NCBI RefSeq assembly: GCF_014192225.1
Contig: NZ_JACHXS010000004.1
Coordinates: forward strand, 124,001-188,000
From: Pseudoduganella umbonata
GTDB taxonomy: Bacteria; Pseudomonadota; Gammaproteobacteria; Burkholderiales; Burkholderiaceae_D
Direction of reading: 5' to 3'
Length of the DNA stretch: 64,000 bases
Shown piece by piece: positions 26,907 through 36,032 of this stretch. The position numbers and the translations under genes were made by a program. The notes under the pieces are model-generated. The model did no database searches, had not been told where the DNA came from, and saw only the letters and a list, made by a program, of their open reading frames with translations. Every line of letters begins with the position of its first letter. The stretch's first letter is position 1.

Positions 26907-28151
26907 TCACTCTTTTTCGAGTTCAAAAGCCTTGTGCAGCGCGCGCACTGCCAGCTCCATGTATTTCTCGTCGATCAGCACGGAAATCTTGATCTCGGAG
27001 GTCGAGATCATCATGATGTTGATGCTTTCGTCGGCCAGCGTCCGGAACATCTGCGAGGCCACGCCCACGTGGCTGCGCATGCCCACGCCGACCACCGAGA
27101 TCTTCGACACTTTCGCATCGCCGACCAGCGAGGCGAAGCCCAGCTCGCCCTTCTCGCCTTCCAGCACTTCCAGTGCCTTGTTGTAGTCGTTGCGGGAGAC
27201 GGTGAACGTGAAGTCGGTCTTGCCTTCGACGGACTGGTTCTGGATGATCATGTCCACTTCGATATTGGCGTCGGCCACCGGGCCCAGGATGTGGTAAGCC
27301 ACGCCCGGACGGTCGGGCACGCCCATCACGGTGATTTTGGCTTCATCGCGGTTGAAGGCGATGCCGGAGATGACTGCTTGTTCCATATTGTCTTCCTCAA
27401 ACGAAATCAGGGTACCGGACTTGGCTTCCTCGGCCAGGTCCATCAGCGGGTCGGTCAGCGACGACAGCACGCGCGTCGGCACGCGGTAGTTGCCGGCGAA
27501 TTCCACCGAACGCGTCTGCAGCACTTTCGAACCCAGCGATGCCATTTCCAGCATCTCTTCGAACGTGATGTTCTTCAGGCGGCGCGCTTCCGACACCACG
27601 CGCGGATCGGTCGTGTAGACGCCGTCCACGTCGGTGTAGATCAGGCATTCGTCCGCCTTCAGCGCGGCGGCGATCGCCACGGCGGAAGTGTCCGAACCGC
27701 CGCGGCCCAGCGTGGCGATGTTGCTGTTCTCGTCGACGCCCTGGAAGCCCGTGATGATCACGATCTTGTTCTGGTCCAGGTCGGCGCGCACGCGCTTGTC
27801 GTCGATCGACTGGATGCGCGCCTTGGTGAACGCGGAGTCGGTCTTGATGCCGACCTGCCAGCCGGCGTAGGACACGGCAGCCTTGCCGATCGCCTGCAGG
27901 GCCATCGACAGCAGGCCAACCGATACCTGTTCGCCGGTGGAGGCGATCATGTCCAGTTCGCGCGGGTCGGGCGGATTCTGGATTTCCTTGGCCAGCGCGA
28001 TCAGGCGGTTGGTCTCGCCGGACATTGCCGACGGCACCACCACCACCTGGTGTCCCGCATCGTGCCATTTGGCGACACGGCGCGCGACGTTCTTGATACG
28101 GTCCGTCGAACCCATCGACGTCCCGCCGTATTTATGAACGATTAAAGCCAT
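26907..28151 (-). CDS. lysC: Aspartate kinase
   Basis: 414 residues from the ATG at 28151 (MALIVHKYGGTSMGS); a TTG four codons upstream is less likely. It phosphorylates aspartate, the first step towards lysine, threonine and methionine. The kinase domain (about 1-245) has KYGGTS, the GFQGVDENSNIATLGRGGSDTSA region and YTDVDGVYTTDPR. Two C-terminal ACT domains (about 265-410) sense end products. It is the monofunctional beta-subunit-containing type. An internal start for a small regulatory subunit, as in some relatives, was not identified. Confidence 0.97.
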   Translation of the reverse strand: MALIVHKYGGTSMGSTDRIKNVARRVAKWHDAGHQVVVVPSAMSGETNRLIALAKEIQNPPDPRELDMIASTGEQVSVGLLSMALQAIGKAAVSYAGWQVGIKTDSAFTKARIQSIDDKRVRADLDQNKIVIITGFQGVDENSNIATLGRGGSDTSAVAIAAALKADECLIYTDVDGVYTTDPRVVSEARRLKNITFEEMLEMASLGSKVLQTRSVEFAGNYRVPTRVLSSLTDPLMDLAEEAKSGTLISFEEDNMEQAVISGIAFNRDEAKITVMGVPDRPGVAYHILGPVADANIEVDMIIQNQSVEGKTDFTFTVSRNDYNKALEVLEGEKGELGFASLVGDAKVSKISVVGVGMRSHVGVASQMFRTLADESINIMMISTSEIKISVLIDEKYMELAVRALHKAFELEKE

Positions 28152-28284
28152 TGCGTTTTTCAATCGGTTGAAGTAAGGGAGCCCTTTACTCTACCTGCTG
28201 CAATGCAAAACGACAAGTCAAAAAAGTAATGAAGTCATACACTTAGGGCATAAGCTCATAAGAATCCCCGCGGGTGACCAAACT

Positions 28285-29667
28285 TTATTCGGCCACCCAA
28301 CGTAGTGCTATGCGGAAATTCGCATCCGCGGCAACATAATGGCAATCCATGCCGATGCCTGCCGCAAACAACAGTCGGCCCGGGACGCCGACTACCGGGA
28401 GCCGGGAGCGCTGCCAGGCTGGAGTGCCGACGGTCTGGTGGTGCTGCTTCAGGCCGCGCGTGGGGCGGTTCGGCGCCAGCTTGAGGCGCTCGCCACCGCG
28501 GCGGAACGAGATCGTCAGCAGTTGCCCGCGCAGCCAGTCGGCCGGAAGGCCCTCCCCTGCCGCGTCGAAATGCAGCGTGCCGCCGTAATCGGGGAACGCG
28601 ATCGACGCTTCGCCGGCCCAGCGGAAATGCTGGACGGGCCGTTCGTCGTACTCGTCTTCCTCGGCGCCGGCCAGCTCTTTAGGCTTCGGCACCAGGTAAA
28701 CGCGGCCGCGATGGCGGCGCACTTCGCAGTCGGGGTGCGTGACGAGCAGCTCGGCCCCTTCGCGGGCCTCCAGCAGTTGCGCGATCATCTCCGCCAGCCA
28801 GGCCGCAGAAGGGATGCGGATGCCGCGCACGCCGAACCAGTGGCGCAGCAAGTTGTTGCGGCGGTCTTCACCCAGCGTGCGCAGGTGGTCGACGGCAACG
28901 CTGTCGTCGGCCAGGCCGGCCTGCAGGTCCTGCTCGGCCAGTTCCGTCAACAGGCGCTGGGCCGAGCGCGCGTGCGCGGCGCTGCGGGCGAAGCGCTCCT
29001 GGTAGCCGGGGAATGCGGCCGCCAGCGCCGGCATCACCGTGTGGCGCAGCGCATTGCGGGCGTAGCGGGTATCGGCGTTCGACTCGTCGTCGATGTGGGC
29101 GATGCCGTGCGCGTCGCGGTAGGCCTCCAGCTGGGCGCGCGAAGCTGCCAGCAATGGACGGGCCAGCACGATATCGCCGGTGCCCAGCAGGCCGGGCGCC
29201 GTGTTGAAGGCATCCATGCCGGACAGGCCCGCCGGGCCCGACCCGCGCGCCAGTTGCAGCAGGATGGTTTCGGCCTGGTCGTCGAGGTGGTGGGCCGTCA
29301 GCAGCAGCGGCACGCCATGCTCGCGGCACAGCTCGCCCATTGCCTGGTAGCGCGCCTGGCGGGCCGAGGCCTCGGTGCCGGACTTGCGGTCAGCCAGCGT
29401 CACCCGGCGCGACGCGAAGACGATGCCGAGCTTGTCGCATTCGGCGGCGCAGTGGGCTTCCCACGCATCGGCGTTCGGGCTCAGGCCGTGGTGGATGTGG
29501 AAGGCAAACAGCGGCGCATCGCCGGCTGTGGCATGCGCCAGGTGCAGCAGCACCGAGGAGTCGAGGCCGCCGCTGCAGGCGATGGCGATCGGCTGGCCTG
29601 CCTGGCGCGGCAGCGCGGCGAACGCCGAGGAAAAGACGGTTGCGAGGTCGGATTGGCGCGAGTTCAT
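28285..29667 (-). CDS. tilS: tRNA(Ile)-lysidine synthase
   Basis: 460 residues starting MNSRQSDLATVF. The PP-loop SGGLDSS lies at about 32-38 and the HHLDDQAET motif near 135. The C-terminal TilS domains follow, ending in the RGLKQHHQ and VPAWQRSRLPVV-type segments. It converts C34 to lysidine in tRNA-Ile(CAU) and is normally essential. The open frame continues far upstream into accA-antisense sequence and is not real there. Only a weak ribosome binding site is seen, and a 52-bp palindrome sits 17 bases before the start codon. Confidence 0.95.
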   Translation of the reverse strand: MNSRQSDLATVFSSAFAALPRQAGQPIAIACSGGLDSSVLLHLAHATAGDAPLFAFHIHHGLSPNADAWEAHCAAECDKLGIVFASRRVTLADRKSGTEASARQARYQAMGELCREHGVPLLLTAHHLDDQAETILLQLARGSGPAGLSGMDAFNTAPGLLGTGDIVLARPLLAASRAQLEAYRDAHGIAHIDDESNADTRYARNALRHTVMPALAAAFPGYQERFARSAAHARSAQRLLTELAEQDLQAGLADDSVAVDHLRTLGEDRRNNLLRHWFGVRGIRIPSAAWLAEMIAQLLEAREGAELLVTHPDCEVRRHRGRVYLVPKPKELAGAEEDEYDERPVQHFRWAGEASIAFPDYGGTLHFDAAGEGLPADWLRGQLLTISFRRGGERLKLAPNRPTRGLKQHHQTVGTPAWQRSRLPVVGVPGRLLFAAGIGMDCHYVAADANFRIALRWVAE

Positions 29668-29683
29668 GTCGAAGAAAATAAAT

Positions 29684-29735
29684 GGGGACGGACCCTGTTT
29701 TTCAGGAAATTTCCTGGAAAACAGGGTCCGTCCCC
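29684..29735. repeat. 52-bp REP-like palindrome between accA and tilS
   Basis: Arms GGGGACGGACCCTGTTTTT (29684-29702) and AAAACAGGGTCCGTCCCC (29718-29735) are complementary, and the centre CAGGAAATTTCCTG is itself palindromic. The element would fold into a long hairpin on either strand. It looks like a mobile REP/REPIN-type intergenic repeat. It lacks a T-run directly after it, so a terminator is less likely. Confidence 0.75.
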
Positions 29736-29762
29736 GATTTTGAAGCAGGTACTCGTCGTGGA

Positions 29763-30737
29763 TTATTCCGGCGACGTGGTTTCCTTGAACTTGCCGTAGC
29801 TCAGCAGCTTCTGGTGGCGCTGGTCGAGCAGGTCCTTCGTCTTGACGCCCTGGAACTGGCGCAGCGAGTCGGCCAGTGCGCGCTTCAGCAGGCGGGCCAT
29901 TTCCTTCGGATCGCGGTGGGCGCCGCCCAGCGGCTCGGAAACGATCTTGTCGACCAGGCCCATCGCCTTCAGGCGGTGCGCGGTCAGGCCCAGCGCCTCG
30001 GCCGCTTCGGACGCGCGCTCGGCCGTCTTCCACAGGATCGATGCGCAGCCTTCCGGCGAAATCACCGAGTAGGTAGCGTATTGCAGCATCAGCACGGAGT
30101 CGCCGACGGCGATCGCCAGCGCGCCGCCGGAGCCGCCTTCGCCGATGATCGTGGCGATCAGCGGCACTTTCAGTTCGGCCATCACGTACAGGTTATGGCC
30201 GATCGCTTCGGACTGGCCGCGCTCTTCGGCATCGATGCCGGGGAAGGCGCCGGGCGTGTCGACGAAGGTGAAGATCGGCAGGTTGAATTTCTCGGCCACT
30301 TTCATCAGGCGCATGGCCTTGCGGTAACCTTCCGGCTTGGGCATGCCGAAGTTGCGCAGTGCGCGTTCCTTCGTGTCGCGGCCCTTCTGGTGGCCGATCA
30401 CCATGCAGGGCTGGCCGTTGAAGCGGGCCAGGCCGCCGACGATCGACTGGTCGTCGGCATACGTGCGGTCGCCGTGCAGTTCGTGGAAGTCGGTGAAGAT
30501 CTCGTTCACGTAATCCATCGTATACGGCCGCTGCGGGTGGCGGGCGATCTGCGACACCTGCCATGGCGTCAGCTTGGCGTAGATGTCCTTCGTCAGTTGC
30601 TGGCTTTTCTTGGCCAGGCGGTCGATTTCTTCCGAAATGTCGACGGCCGAATCGTCCTGCACGAAACGCAGCTCTTCAATCTTGGTATCGAGCTCCGCGA
30701 TGGGCTGTTCAAAATTGAGGAAAGTAGTTTTGGTCAT
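29763..30737 (-). CDS. accA: Acetyl-CoA carboxylase carboxyltransferase subunit alpha
   Basis: 324 residues, the usual length. The N-terminus [20 protein letters not shown] is typical. The crotonase-like core has [49 protein letters not shown] and [15 protein letters not shown]. With AccD it transfers carboxyl from biotin to acetyl-CoA for fatty-acid synthesis. The neighbours glycosylase-accA-tilS are a conserved betaproteobacterial order. Confidence 0.98.
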   Translation of the reverse strand: MTKTTFLNFEQPIAELDTKIEELRFVQDDSAVDISEEIDRLAKKSQQLTKDIYAKLTPWQVSQIARHPQRPYTMDYVNEIFTDFHELHGDRTYADDQSIVGGLARFNGQPCMVIGHQKGRDTKERALRNFGMPKPEGYRKAMRLMKVAEKFNLPIFTFVDTPGAFPGIDAEERGQSEAIGHNLYVMAELKVPLIATIIGEGGSGGALAIAVGDSVLMLQYATYSVISPEGCASILWKTAERASEAAEALGLTAHRLKAMGLVDKIVSEPLGGAHRDPKEMARLLKRALADSLRQFQGVKTKDLLDQRHQKLLSYGKFKETTSPE

Positions 30738-30808
30738 TGGTCCTCCGAGAGTATGAACCCAGGGCGCGCTCGCGCAGGCGGAGCGGGCGAGGCTTCAAAA
30801 ATTTTTGG

Positions 30809-31471
30809 CTATTCTACCGGAACAGGATCGAGGCTACGCCATAAATACCAGGTAGCAACGGTGCGATACGGTTCCCAATTGGCGGCCACTTCGCGCGCGT
30901 CGCTGCGCGAAACGGGCTCGCCGGAAAAATAGTTGTGGCTGATGCCGGCGATTAAACGCGGGTCGTCCAGCGGCAGCACGTTCGGCCGCAGCAGGTTAAA
31001 GATCAGGAACATTTCCGCTGTCCAGCGCGTGATGCCGCGGATCTGGACCAGCTCCGCAATGACGGCCTCGTCCTCCATCTGGTGCCACTCGCCGGCATGC
31101 ACTTTCTTTGCCTTGAAGTTGTCGGCCAGGTCGAGAATGTATTCCGTCTTGCGCTTGGAAAGACCGCATGCGGCCAGTTCTTCCGCCCCGGCCTTGATGA
31201 TCAGCGCCGGGGTGAACTTCGGGATCGCCACCAGCAGCTTTTGCCACGCCGCGTTGGCGGCCTTGGGCGTCACCTGCTGGTTGACGATCGAACGCGCCAG
31301 GGTGGTGAACGGGTCGTCGTGCCCCACCAGGTGCAGGTCGCCGAACTGGGGGATGAGCTTGTTCATGATGCGGTCGCGCCGCATCAGCTCGGCCTTGGCC
31401 TCCTCCCAGTATGGCGGCAAGGCCACCTGGCGGCCCGTGCCGCCCGATTTTTCCCTGGACTGGAGAACCAT
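30809..31471 (-). CDS. DNA-3-methyladenine glycosylase, AlkA/HhH-GPD type
   Basis: 220 residues. The HhH-GPD fold is seen: SIVNQQVTPKAANAAW, the hairpin LVQIRGITRWTAEMF (about 143-158), and the catalytic Asp in LPLDDPRLI. These enzymes excise alkylated bases. No C-terminal iron-sulfur Cys cluster is present, which separates it from EndoIII/MutY. Its start overlaps the cysS stop by one base (TAATG), so the two are translated from one message. Confidence 0.93.
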   Translation of the reverse strand: MVLQSREKSGGTGRQVALPPYWEEAKAELMRRDRIMNKLIPQFGDLHLVGHDDPFTTLARSIVNQQVTPKAANAAWQKLLVAIPKFTPALIIKAGAEELAACGLSKRKTEYILDLADNFKAKKVHAGEWHQMEDEAVIAELVQIRGITRWTAEMFLIFNLLRPNVLPLDDPRLIAGISHNYFSGEPVSRSDAREVAANWEPYRTVATWYLWRSLDPVPVE

Positions 31472-32856
31472 TATGCGCGGCGCCAGTTTGTCGTGCCGTC
31501 GGGCTTGTCTTCAAGAACGACACCGGCCGCCAGCAGGTCGGCGCGGATCTTGTCCGCCTGCGCGAAGTCGCGCGCTTTCTTGGCCGCGGCGCGCGCCGCG
31601 ATGGCTTCCTCGATCGACGCTTCGCCGAACGCATCCGCCACGCCGGCCTGCAGGAATTCCTGCGGGCTGCGTTGCAGCAGGCCCAGTACGCCGGCCAGGC
31701 CTTGCAGCTGGCGCACCGCTTCCGGCGACTTCGACCGGTTCACTTCCGAGGCCAGCTCGAACAGCACGGCAACGGCGATCGGTGTATTGAAATCGTCGTC
31801 CATCGCTTCGGCGAACCGTTTCGCATGGGCTTCGTTCCAGTCCAGTTCGGCGCCATCGCCCGCCGCGCCATCCAGCGCCGTATACAGGCGGGTCAGCGCG
31901 CCGCGCGCATCCTCGATATGCTGGTCCGAGTAGTTCAGCGGGCTGCGGTAGTGGGCGCGCAGGATGAAGAAGCGCACCACTTCGGCGTCGAACTTCTTCA
32001 GCACGTCGCGGATCGTGAAGAAGTTGCCAAGCGACTTCGACATCTTCTCGTTATCGACGCGCACGAAGCCGTTGTGGATCCAGTAGTTCGCCAGCGGCTT
32101 GCCGAAGGCGCCTTCCGATTGGGCGATCTCGTTTTCGTGGTGCGGGAACTGCAGGTCCTGGCCGCCGCCATGGATGTCGAACTGTTCGCCGAGCAGCGCG
32201 CACGACATCGCCGAGCACTCGATGTGCCAGCCCGGCCGCCCGCTGCCCCACTTCGACTCCCACTTCACTTCGGCCGGTTCGCTTTCCTTCGATGCCTTCC
32301 ACAGCACGAAGTCGAGCGGGTCGCGCTTGCCGGTGTTGACGTCCACGCGCTCGCCGGCGCGCAGGTCGTCGAGCGATTTGCCGGACAGCTTGCCGTAGCC
32401 GTCGAAGCCGCGCACGGCATAGTTCACGTCGCCGTCCTCGGCGCGGTAGGCCAGGCCCTTCGCCTCGAGCTGTTCGATGATCGACAGCATCTGCGGCACG
32501 TATTGCGTGGCATGCGGCACGTCGGTCGGCGGCAGGATGCCGAGCGCCTCGGTGTCCTCGTCCATGTAGCGTTCGAAGCGCGAGGTCAGCGCGTGGATCG
32601 ACTCGTTGTTGTCGACCGCGCGGCGGATGATCTTGTCCTCGATGTCGGTGACGTTGCGCACGTATTGCACGTCGTAGCCCGATGCCTTCAGCCAGCGGTA
32701 GATCACGTCGAAGGCCATCATCATGCGCGCATGACCCACGTGGCAGTAGTCGTAGACCGTCATGCCGCAGACATACATGCGGACCTTGCCCGCTTCCATC
32801 GGAGTGAACGTCTGCTTGTCGCGCGCCAGCGTGTTATAGATCTTTAAGTTGCTCAT
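31471..32856 (-). CDS. cysS: Cysteinyl-tRNA synthetase
   Basis: 461 residues from the ATG at 32856 ([10 protein letters not shown]). The zinc-ligand Cys30 in [12 protein letters not shown], the HIGH-type HVGH at 39-42 and a KMSKS loop near 270 are visible. The [20 protein letters not shown] segment supplies the other zinc ligands. The C-terminal DALR domain follows. It charges tRNA-Cys. The upstream leader contains a hairpin (32898-32941). Confidence 0.98.
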   Translation of the reverse strand: MSNLKIYNTLARDKQTFTPMEAGKVRMYVCGMTVYDYCHVGHARMMMAFDVIYRWLKASGYDVQYVRNVTDIEDKIIRRAVDNNESIHALTSRFERYMDEDTEALGILPPTDVPHATQYVPQMLSIIEQLEAKGLAYRAEDGDVNYAVRGFDGYGKLSGKSLDDLRAGERVDVNTGKRDPLDFVLWKASKESEPAEVKWESKWGSGRPGWHIECSAMSCALLGEQFDIHGGGQDLQFPHHENEIAQSEGAFGKPLANYWIHNGFVRVDNEKMSKSLGNFFTIRDVLKKFDAEVVRFFILRAHYRSPLNYSDQHIEDARGALTRLYTALDGAAGDGAELDWNEAHAKRFAEAMDDDFNTPIAVAVLFELASEVNRSKSPEAVRQLQGLAGVLGLLQRSPQEFLQAGVADAFGEASIEEAIAARAAAKKARDFAQADKIRADLLAAGVVLEDKPDGTTNWRRA

Positions 32857-32897
32857 CGGACTCTTGTTTTCTTCGGCGCCCAGCCCCAACGCACAAA

Positions 32898-32941
32898 GAG
32901 AAAACCGGGCGCTGGCGTTGCTTGCCGCACCGGGTTTTCTC
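32898..32941. repeat. Inverted repeat in the cysS leader
   Basis: GAGAAAACC and GGTTTTCTC form a 9-bp outer stem with further imperfect pairing inside. It lies about 40 bases upstream of cysS in the intergenic region shared with the divergent cyclophilin gene. It could be a transcription terminator, a leader structure or a small repeat; nothing in the sequence decides between these. Confidence 0.4.
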
Positions 32942-33115
32942 GATTGCCTGGGACGCCGGACAGACCGCAGTAGCTCTCGCTAGTTCTTCGTTCTGTTCTT
33001 CGTTCTCATGTTCTGCTTTCCACTCCTGACGGTCTAGAATGGAAGCCGTCGCCAAGTATAGCATTGATAAAATGCCCTGGGCTCAATATCCACCCTGCAA
33101 TAGAAAGACGAGAAC

Positions 33116-33823
33116 ATGCATACGAATAAGCTCCACTACGCAACGATGATCGCCGGCCTGCTGCTGTCCGGCGCCGTGTTTGCCGCCAACCCGCAGGTGG
33201 CGCTGAAAACCACCGCTGGCGAGATCGTGCTGGAGCTGAACCAGGAAAAGGCACCGAAGTCCACGGCGAATTTCCTTGCCTACGTCAAGAGCGGCTTCTA
33301 CAAGGACACGATCTTCCACCGCGTGATCGACGGCTTCATGATCCAGGGCGGCGGCTACACGAAAGACCTGAAGGGCAAGCCGACGCGCCCGCCGATTCCC
33401 AGCGAATCGAAGAATGGCCTGAACAACGTGATGTATTCGGTGGCGATGGCGCGCATGGACAACCCGAACTCGGCCACCTCGCAGTTCTTCATCAACGTGG
33501 CCGACAACATGGCGCTCGACTACCCGAACTTCGATGGCGTCGGCTATACGGTGTTCGGCCGCGTGATTTCCGGCTACGAGGTGGTGGACAAGATCAAGGG
33601 CGTGCTGGTGGACGACAAGAGCTTCACGTTCCAGAACGTGCCTGTCACGCCGATCGTCGTCACGTCGGCCACCGTGCTGAAGAAGCCGATCGTGCCGAAG
33701 CAGCCGCCGGGGCAGGCACAGGCCGCGCCGGCGCCGGAATCGGCTGCGGAACAGCCGGCCGATGCGGCTCCCGTGGCGCAGCCGGACGCACCGGCCGAAG
33801 CACCGGCGGCCCCGGCACAGTAA
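33116..33823 (+). CDS. ppiA: Periplasmic peptidyl-prolyl cis-trans isomerase (cyclophilin)
   Basis: 235 residues. The signal peptide ends at AVFAAN. The cyclophilin core (about 25-190) has [17 protein letters not shown] and SATSQFFINV, including the catalytic Arg and Phe/Gln set. A 35-residue Pro/Ala-rich tail follows, longer than in E. coli PpiA and probably disordered. It accelerates proline isomerisation during folding in the periplasm. It is followed 76 bases later by a cytoplasmic paralogue, suggesting tandem duplication. Confidence 0.93.
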   Translation: MHTNKLHYATMIAGLLLSGAVFAANPQVALKTTAGEIVLELNQEKAPKSTANFLAYVKSGFYKDTIFHRVIDGFMIQGGGYTKDLKGKPTRPPIPSESKNGLNNVMYSVAMARMDNPNSATSQFFINVADNMALDYPNFDGVGYTVFGRVISGYEVVDKIKGVLVDDKSFTFQNVPVTPIVVTSATVLKKPIVPKQPPGQAQAAPAPESAAEQPADAAPVAQPDAPAEAPAAPAQ

Positions 33824-33899
33824 AATAGCGTTTTGCCATCGGCTGCGGTAATATCGCGGCCCTCTTCTGAACACAGTTCCACATTCAACGGGATAGACC

Positions 33900-34391
33900 A
33901 TGACCACCATTACCATCACCACGAACAAGGGCAAGATCGTTGCCGAGCTGGATGCCGAAAAAGCGCCGAAGACCGTCGAGAACTTCCTGAACTACGCGAA
34001 GGCCGGCCACTACGACAACACGATCTTCCACCGCGTGATCGATGGCTTCATGATCCAGGGCGGCGGTTTCGAGCCGGGCATGAAGCAGAAGCCGGCCGAC
34101 CAGACCGTGGAAAACGAAGCCAAGAACGGCCTGAAGAACGAGCCGTACACGCTGGCAATGGCCCGTACCTCGGCGCCGCACTCCGCGTCGGCGCAATTCT
34201 TCATCAATGTGAAGAACAACAGCTTCCTCGACTACCCGGGCCAGGATGGCTGGGGCTACGCCGTGTTCGGCGTGGTTACCGAAGGCAAGGAAGTCGTCGA
34301 TGAAATCCGCAAGGTGAAAACCACGCGCAGCGGCATGTTCGCCGACGTGCCGGTGGAAGACGTGATCATCGAAAAAGTCGAAGCCGCTTAA
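33900..34391 (+). CDS. ppiB: Cytoplasmic peptidyl-prolyl cis-trans isomerase B
   Basis: 163 residues with no signal peptide. Cyclophilin motifs [21 protein letters not shown] and SAQFFINV are intact. The sequence is strongly similar to the periplasmic copy just upstream but compact, as expected for PpiB. It lies 26 bases before lpxH on the same strand. Confidence 0.95.
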   Translation: MTTITITTNKGKIVAELDAEKAPKTVENFLNYAKAGHYDNTIFHRVIDGFMIQGGGFEPGMKQKPADQTVENEAKNGLKNEPYTLAMARTSAPHSASAQFFINVKNNSFLDYPGQDGWGYAVFGVVTEGKEVVDEIRKVKTTRSGMFADVPVEDVIIEKVEAA

Positions 34392-34417
34392 GGTTCTTCG
34401 GACGCGATCCCGCCTTG

Positions 34418-35155
34418 ATGCTTTTCATTTCCGACCTGCACCTGCAGGTCGACCGGCCCGCGCTGACCGAAGCCTTCCTGCGCTTCGTCGACGAGCGGGC
34501 CGGATCCGCCCGGCAGCTGTACCTGCTGGGCGACCTGTTCGAATACTGGGCCGGTGACGACGACCTGGACGATGCGTTCCACACCCGGATTGCCGCCGCA
34601 TTGCGCGCGCTGGCCGATACCGGTGTCGACATCTTCTGGATCGCCGGCAATCGCGATTTCCTGGTCGGCGAACGCTTCGCCGCCGCCGCGGGCCTGACCC
34701 TGCTGCCCGAAACCTGGGTCATCGAAGACCATGGCCGCCGCATCGTGCTCGTGCACGGCGACGCGCAATGCACCGACGACGTCAAGTACATGGCTTTCCG
34801 CGCCCAGGTGCGCCAGCCGGGCTGGCAGCAGCAGTTCCTGGCGATGCCGCTGGCGCAGCGCAAGGCGATCATCGCCGGCCTGCGCGACAACAGCCGCAAG
34901 GACCAGGGCGAAAAATCCTACGAGATCATGGACGTGACGCCGCAGGCGATCGACGACGTCTTCGCGCAAACCGGCGCGCAGGTGATGATCCACGGCCATA
35001 CGCACCGCCCTGCCCTGCATGGCAGCGGCAACCGGCTGCGCTACGTGCTGCCGGACTGGGAGCCGGAAGCGTCGTCGCCCCGCGGCGGCTGGATCGCGAT
35101 CGGCGACGACGGCGCGATCACGCGGCACGCACTGGACGGCAGCGTCCTCGCATGA
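34418..35155 (+). CDS. lpxH: UDP-2,3-diacylglucosamine diphosphatase
   Basis: 245 residues from the ATG at 34418; a TTG one codon upstream is also in frame. Metallophosphoesterase motifs are clear: ISDLHLQ at the start, GDLFEYWAGDD, AGNRDFLVG, the VHGDAQCTDD box and a late HGHTHRPA. LpxH releases UMP to form lipid X in lipid A synthesis at the inner membrane. The ppiB-lpxH neighbourhood is shared by many proteobacteria. Confidence 0.95.
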   Translation: MLFISDLHLQVDRPALTEAFLRFVDERAGSARQLYLLGDLFEYWAGDDDLDDAFHTRIAAALRALADTGVDIFWIAGNRDFLVGERFAAAAGLTLLPETWVIEDHGRRIVLVHGDAQCTDDVKYMAFRAQVRQPGWQQQFLAMPLAQRKAIIAGLRDNSRKDQGEKSYEIMDVTPQAIDDVFAQTGAQVMIHGHTHRPALHGSGNRLRYVLPDWEPEASSPRGGWIAIGDDGAITRHALDGSVLA

Positions 35156-35213
35156 AGACCGGACGCCCGTCACACTGGGCATGGCCAGCCAGCCTGATTC
35201 CAGGAATCATTCC

Positions 35214-35324
35214 AAAATAACCGGTGTCTGTCACCGGTTTTCGAGAAAAATTCCCAAATAACCGGTGTCTGTCACCGGTTTTCTGGAAACATTTCAAAAT
35301 AACTGGTGTCTGTCACCGGTTTTC
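35214..35324. repeat. Three 21-bp palindromes with 41-bp period
   Basis: AACCGGTGTCTGTCACCGGTT-type cores lie at 35219-35239, 35260-35280 and 35301-35321 (the last with one change), exactly 41 bases apart. The flanks (AAAAT before, TTCxxGAAA after) are also related. Each core is an 8-bp inverted repeat that would fold as a hairpin. The array fills the gap between the convergent genes lpxH and the DinB-like gene, as REP-type repeats often do. Confidence 0.8.
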
Positions 35325-35326
35325 GG

Positions 35327-35926
35327 TTACAGGCTTTCGTCGCCCCATACCTGCTTTTCGGTCCAGCCCAGTTCGGCGAAATCCTGCGCGCGCAGGTCGG
35401 CCTCTCCCGAAGAATAGAATTCATCGAGCTGCGGCGGTGCTACCGGGGTGCCGGCCAGCATCGCATGCACCTGTCCGCGGTGGTGGACCTGGTGCTGGAA
35501 CAGGTGCGCCAGCAGCCGCTGGCGGGTATCGCGCTGCAGCTCATCGCCGCGATCGATGGTGACGACGGCGTCCAGCTTGTCGTCGCTCAGTTCGGCGCAA
35601 TAGGCGATCAGCGCATCGTTGCTTTCGCGTTGTGCCTGCCATAGCGCCGCGCACGTGGCGTACGGCTCCTCGGGTTCGAAAAACTGCTGGTAATCCGGGT
35701 GCGGCGGCTCGCCGCGCCAGTCCCGCCACAGCGCGTCGAGGTAGAAGCGCTGCGTGGTGAGATTATGGTTCAGCGTGTACCGGATGCTGGGAAAGAAGCT
35801 GGTGCGGGTCGCATCGTCGAACTCTGCCTGCGACAGGGCGCTGCATGCGCGCAGCAGCCGGTGATCGGCCCATGCATTGTTGTAGGCCTGGCCCAGCAGG
35901 TAGCGCGACAGTGGTTGGGGCGGCAT
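35327..35926 (-). CDS. DinB-like damage-inducible family protein
   Basis: 199 residues from the ATG at 35926, with AAGGA upstream. It is a helical DinB/YfiT four-helix protein: the metal-binding His pattern is seen in LNHNLTTQRFYLDAL (about residue 53) and HLFQHQVHHRGQVHAML (about 137-153). Members bind metal and some are thiol-dependent transferases; the substrate is unknown. It converges on lpxH across the palindrome array. Confidence 0.87.
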   Translation of the reverse strand: MPPQPLSRYLLGQAYNNAWADHRLLRACSALSQAEFDDATRTSFFPSIRYTLNHNLTTQRFYLDALWRDWRGEPPHPDYQQFFEPEEPYATCAALWQAQRESNDALIAYCAELSDDKLDAVVTIDRGDELQRDTRQRLLAHLFQHQVHHRGQVHAMLAGTPVAPPQLDEFYSSGEADLRAQDFAELGWTEKQVWGDESL

Positions 35927-36032
35927 GTGACATCCTTGTCGAAAGATAGCGAGGTGACTTGAAAATTGCCAGCCGTGAAATATGCTGGAAGTTGGCAGTC
36001 TAAACGAACGGGCACGGTCCCGAGGAGCCATC

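Noticed and set aside
26841..28145. Long open frame (434 codons) on the plus strand opposite lysC
   Set aside because: lysC on the other strand has full family motifs; this frame is low-complexity His/Arg/Gly-rich and only reflects GC-rich third-position bias.
29682..30932. Open frame of 416 codons opposite accA
   Set aside because: Shadow of accA, beginning inside the palindrome.
35214..35324. Possible CRISPR array
   Set aside because: Only three repeats, the repeats are palindromic, the spacers are related to each other and no cas gene is in the window.
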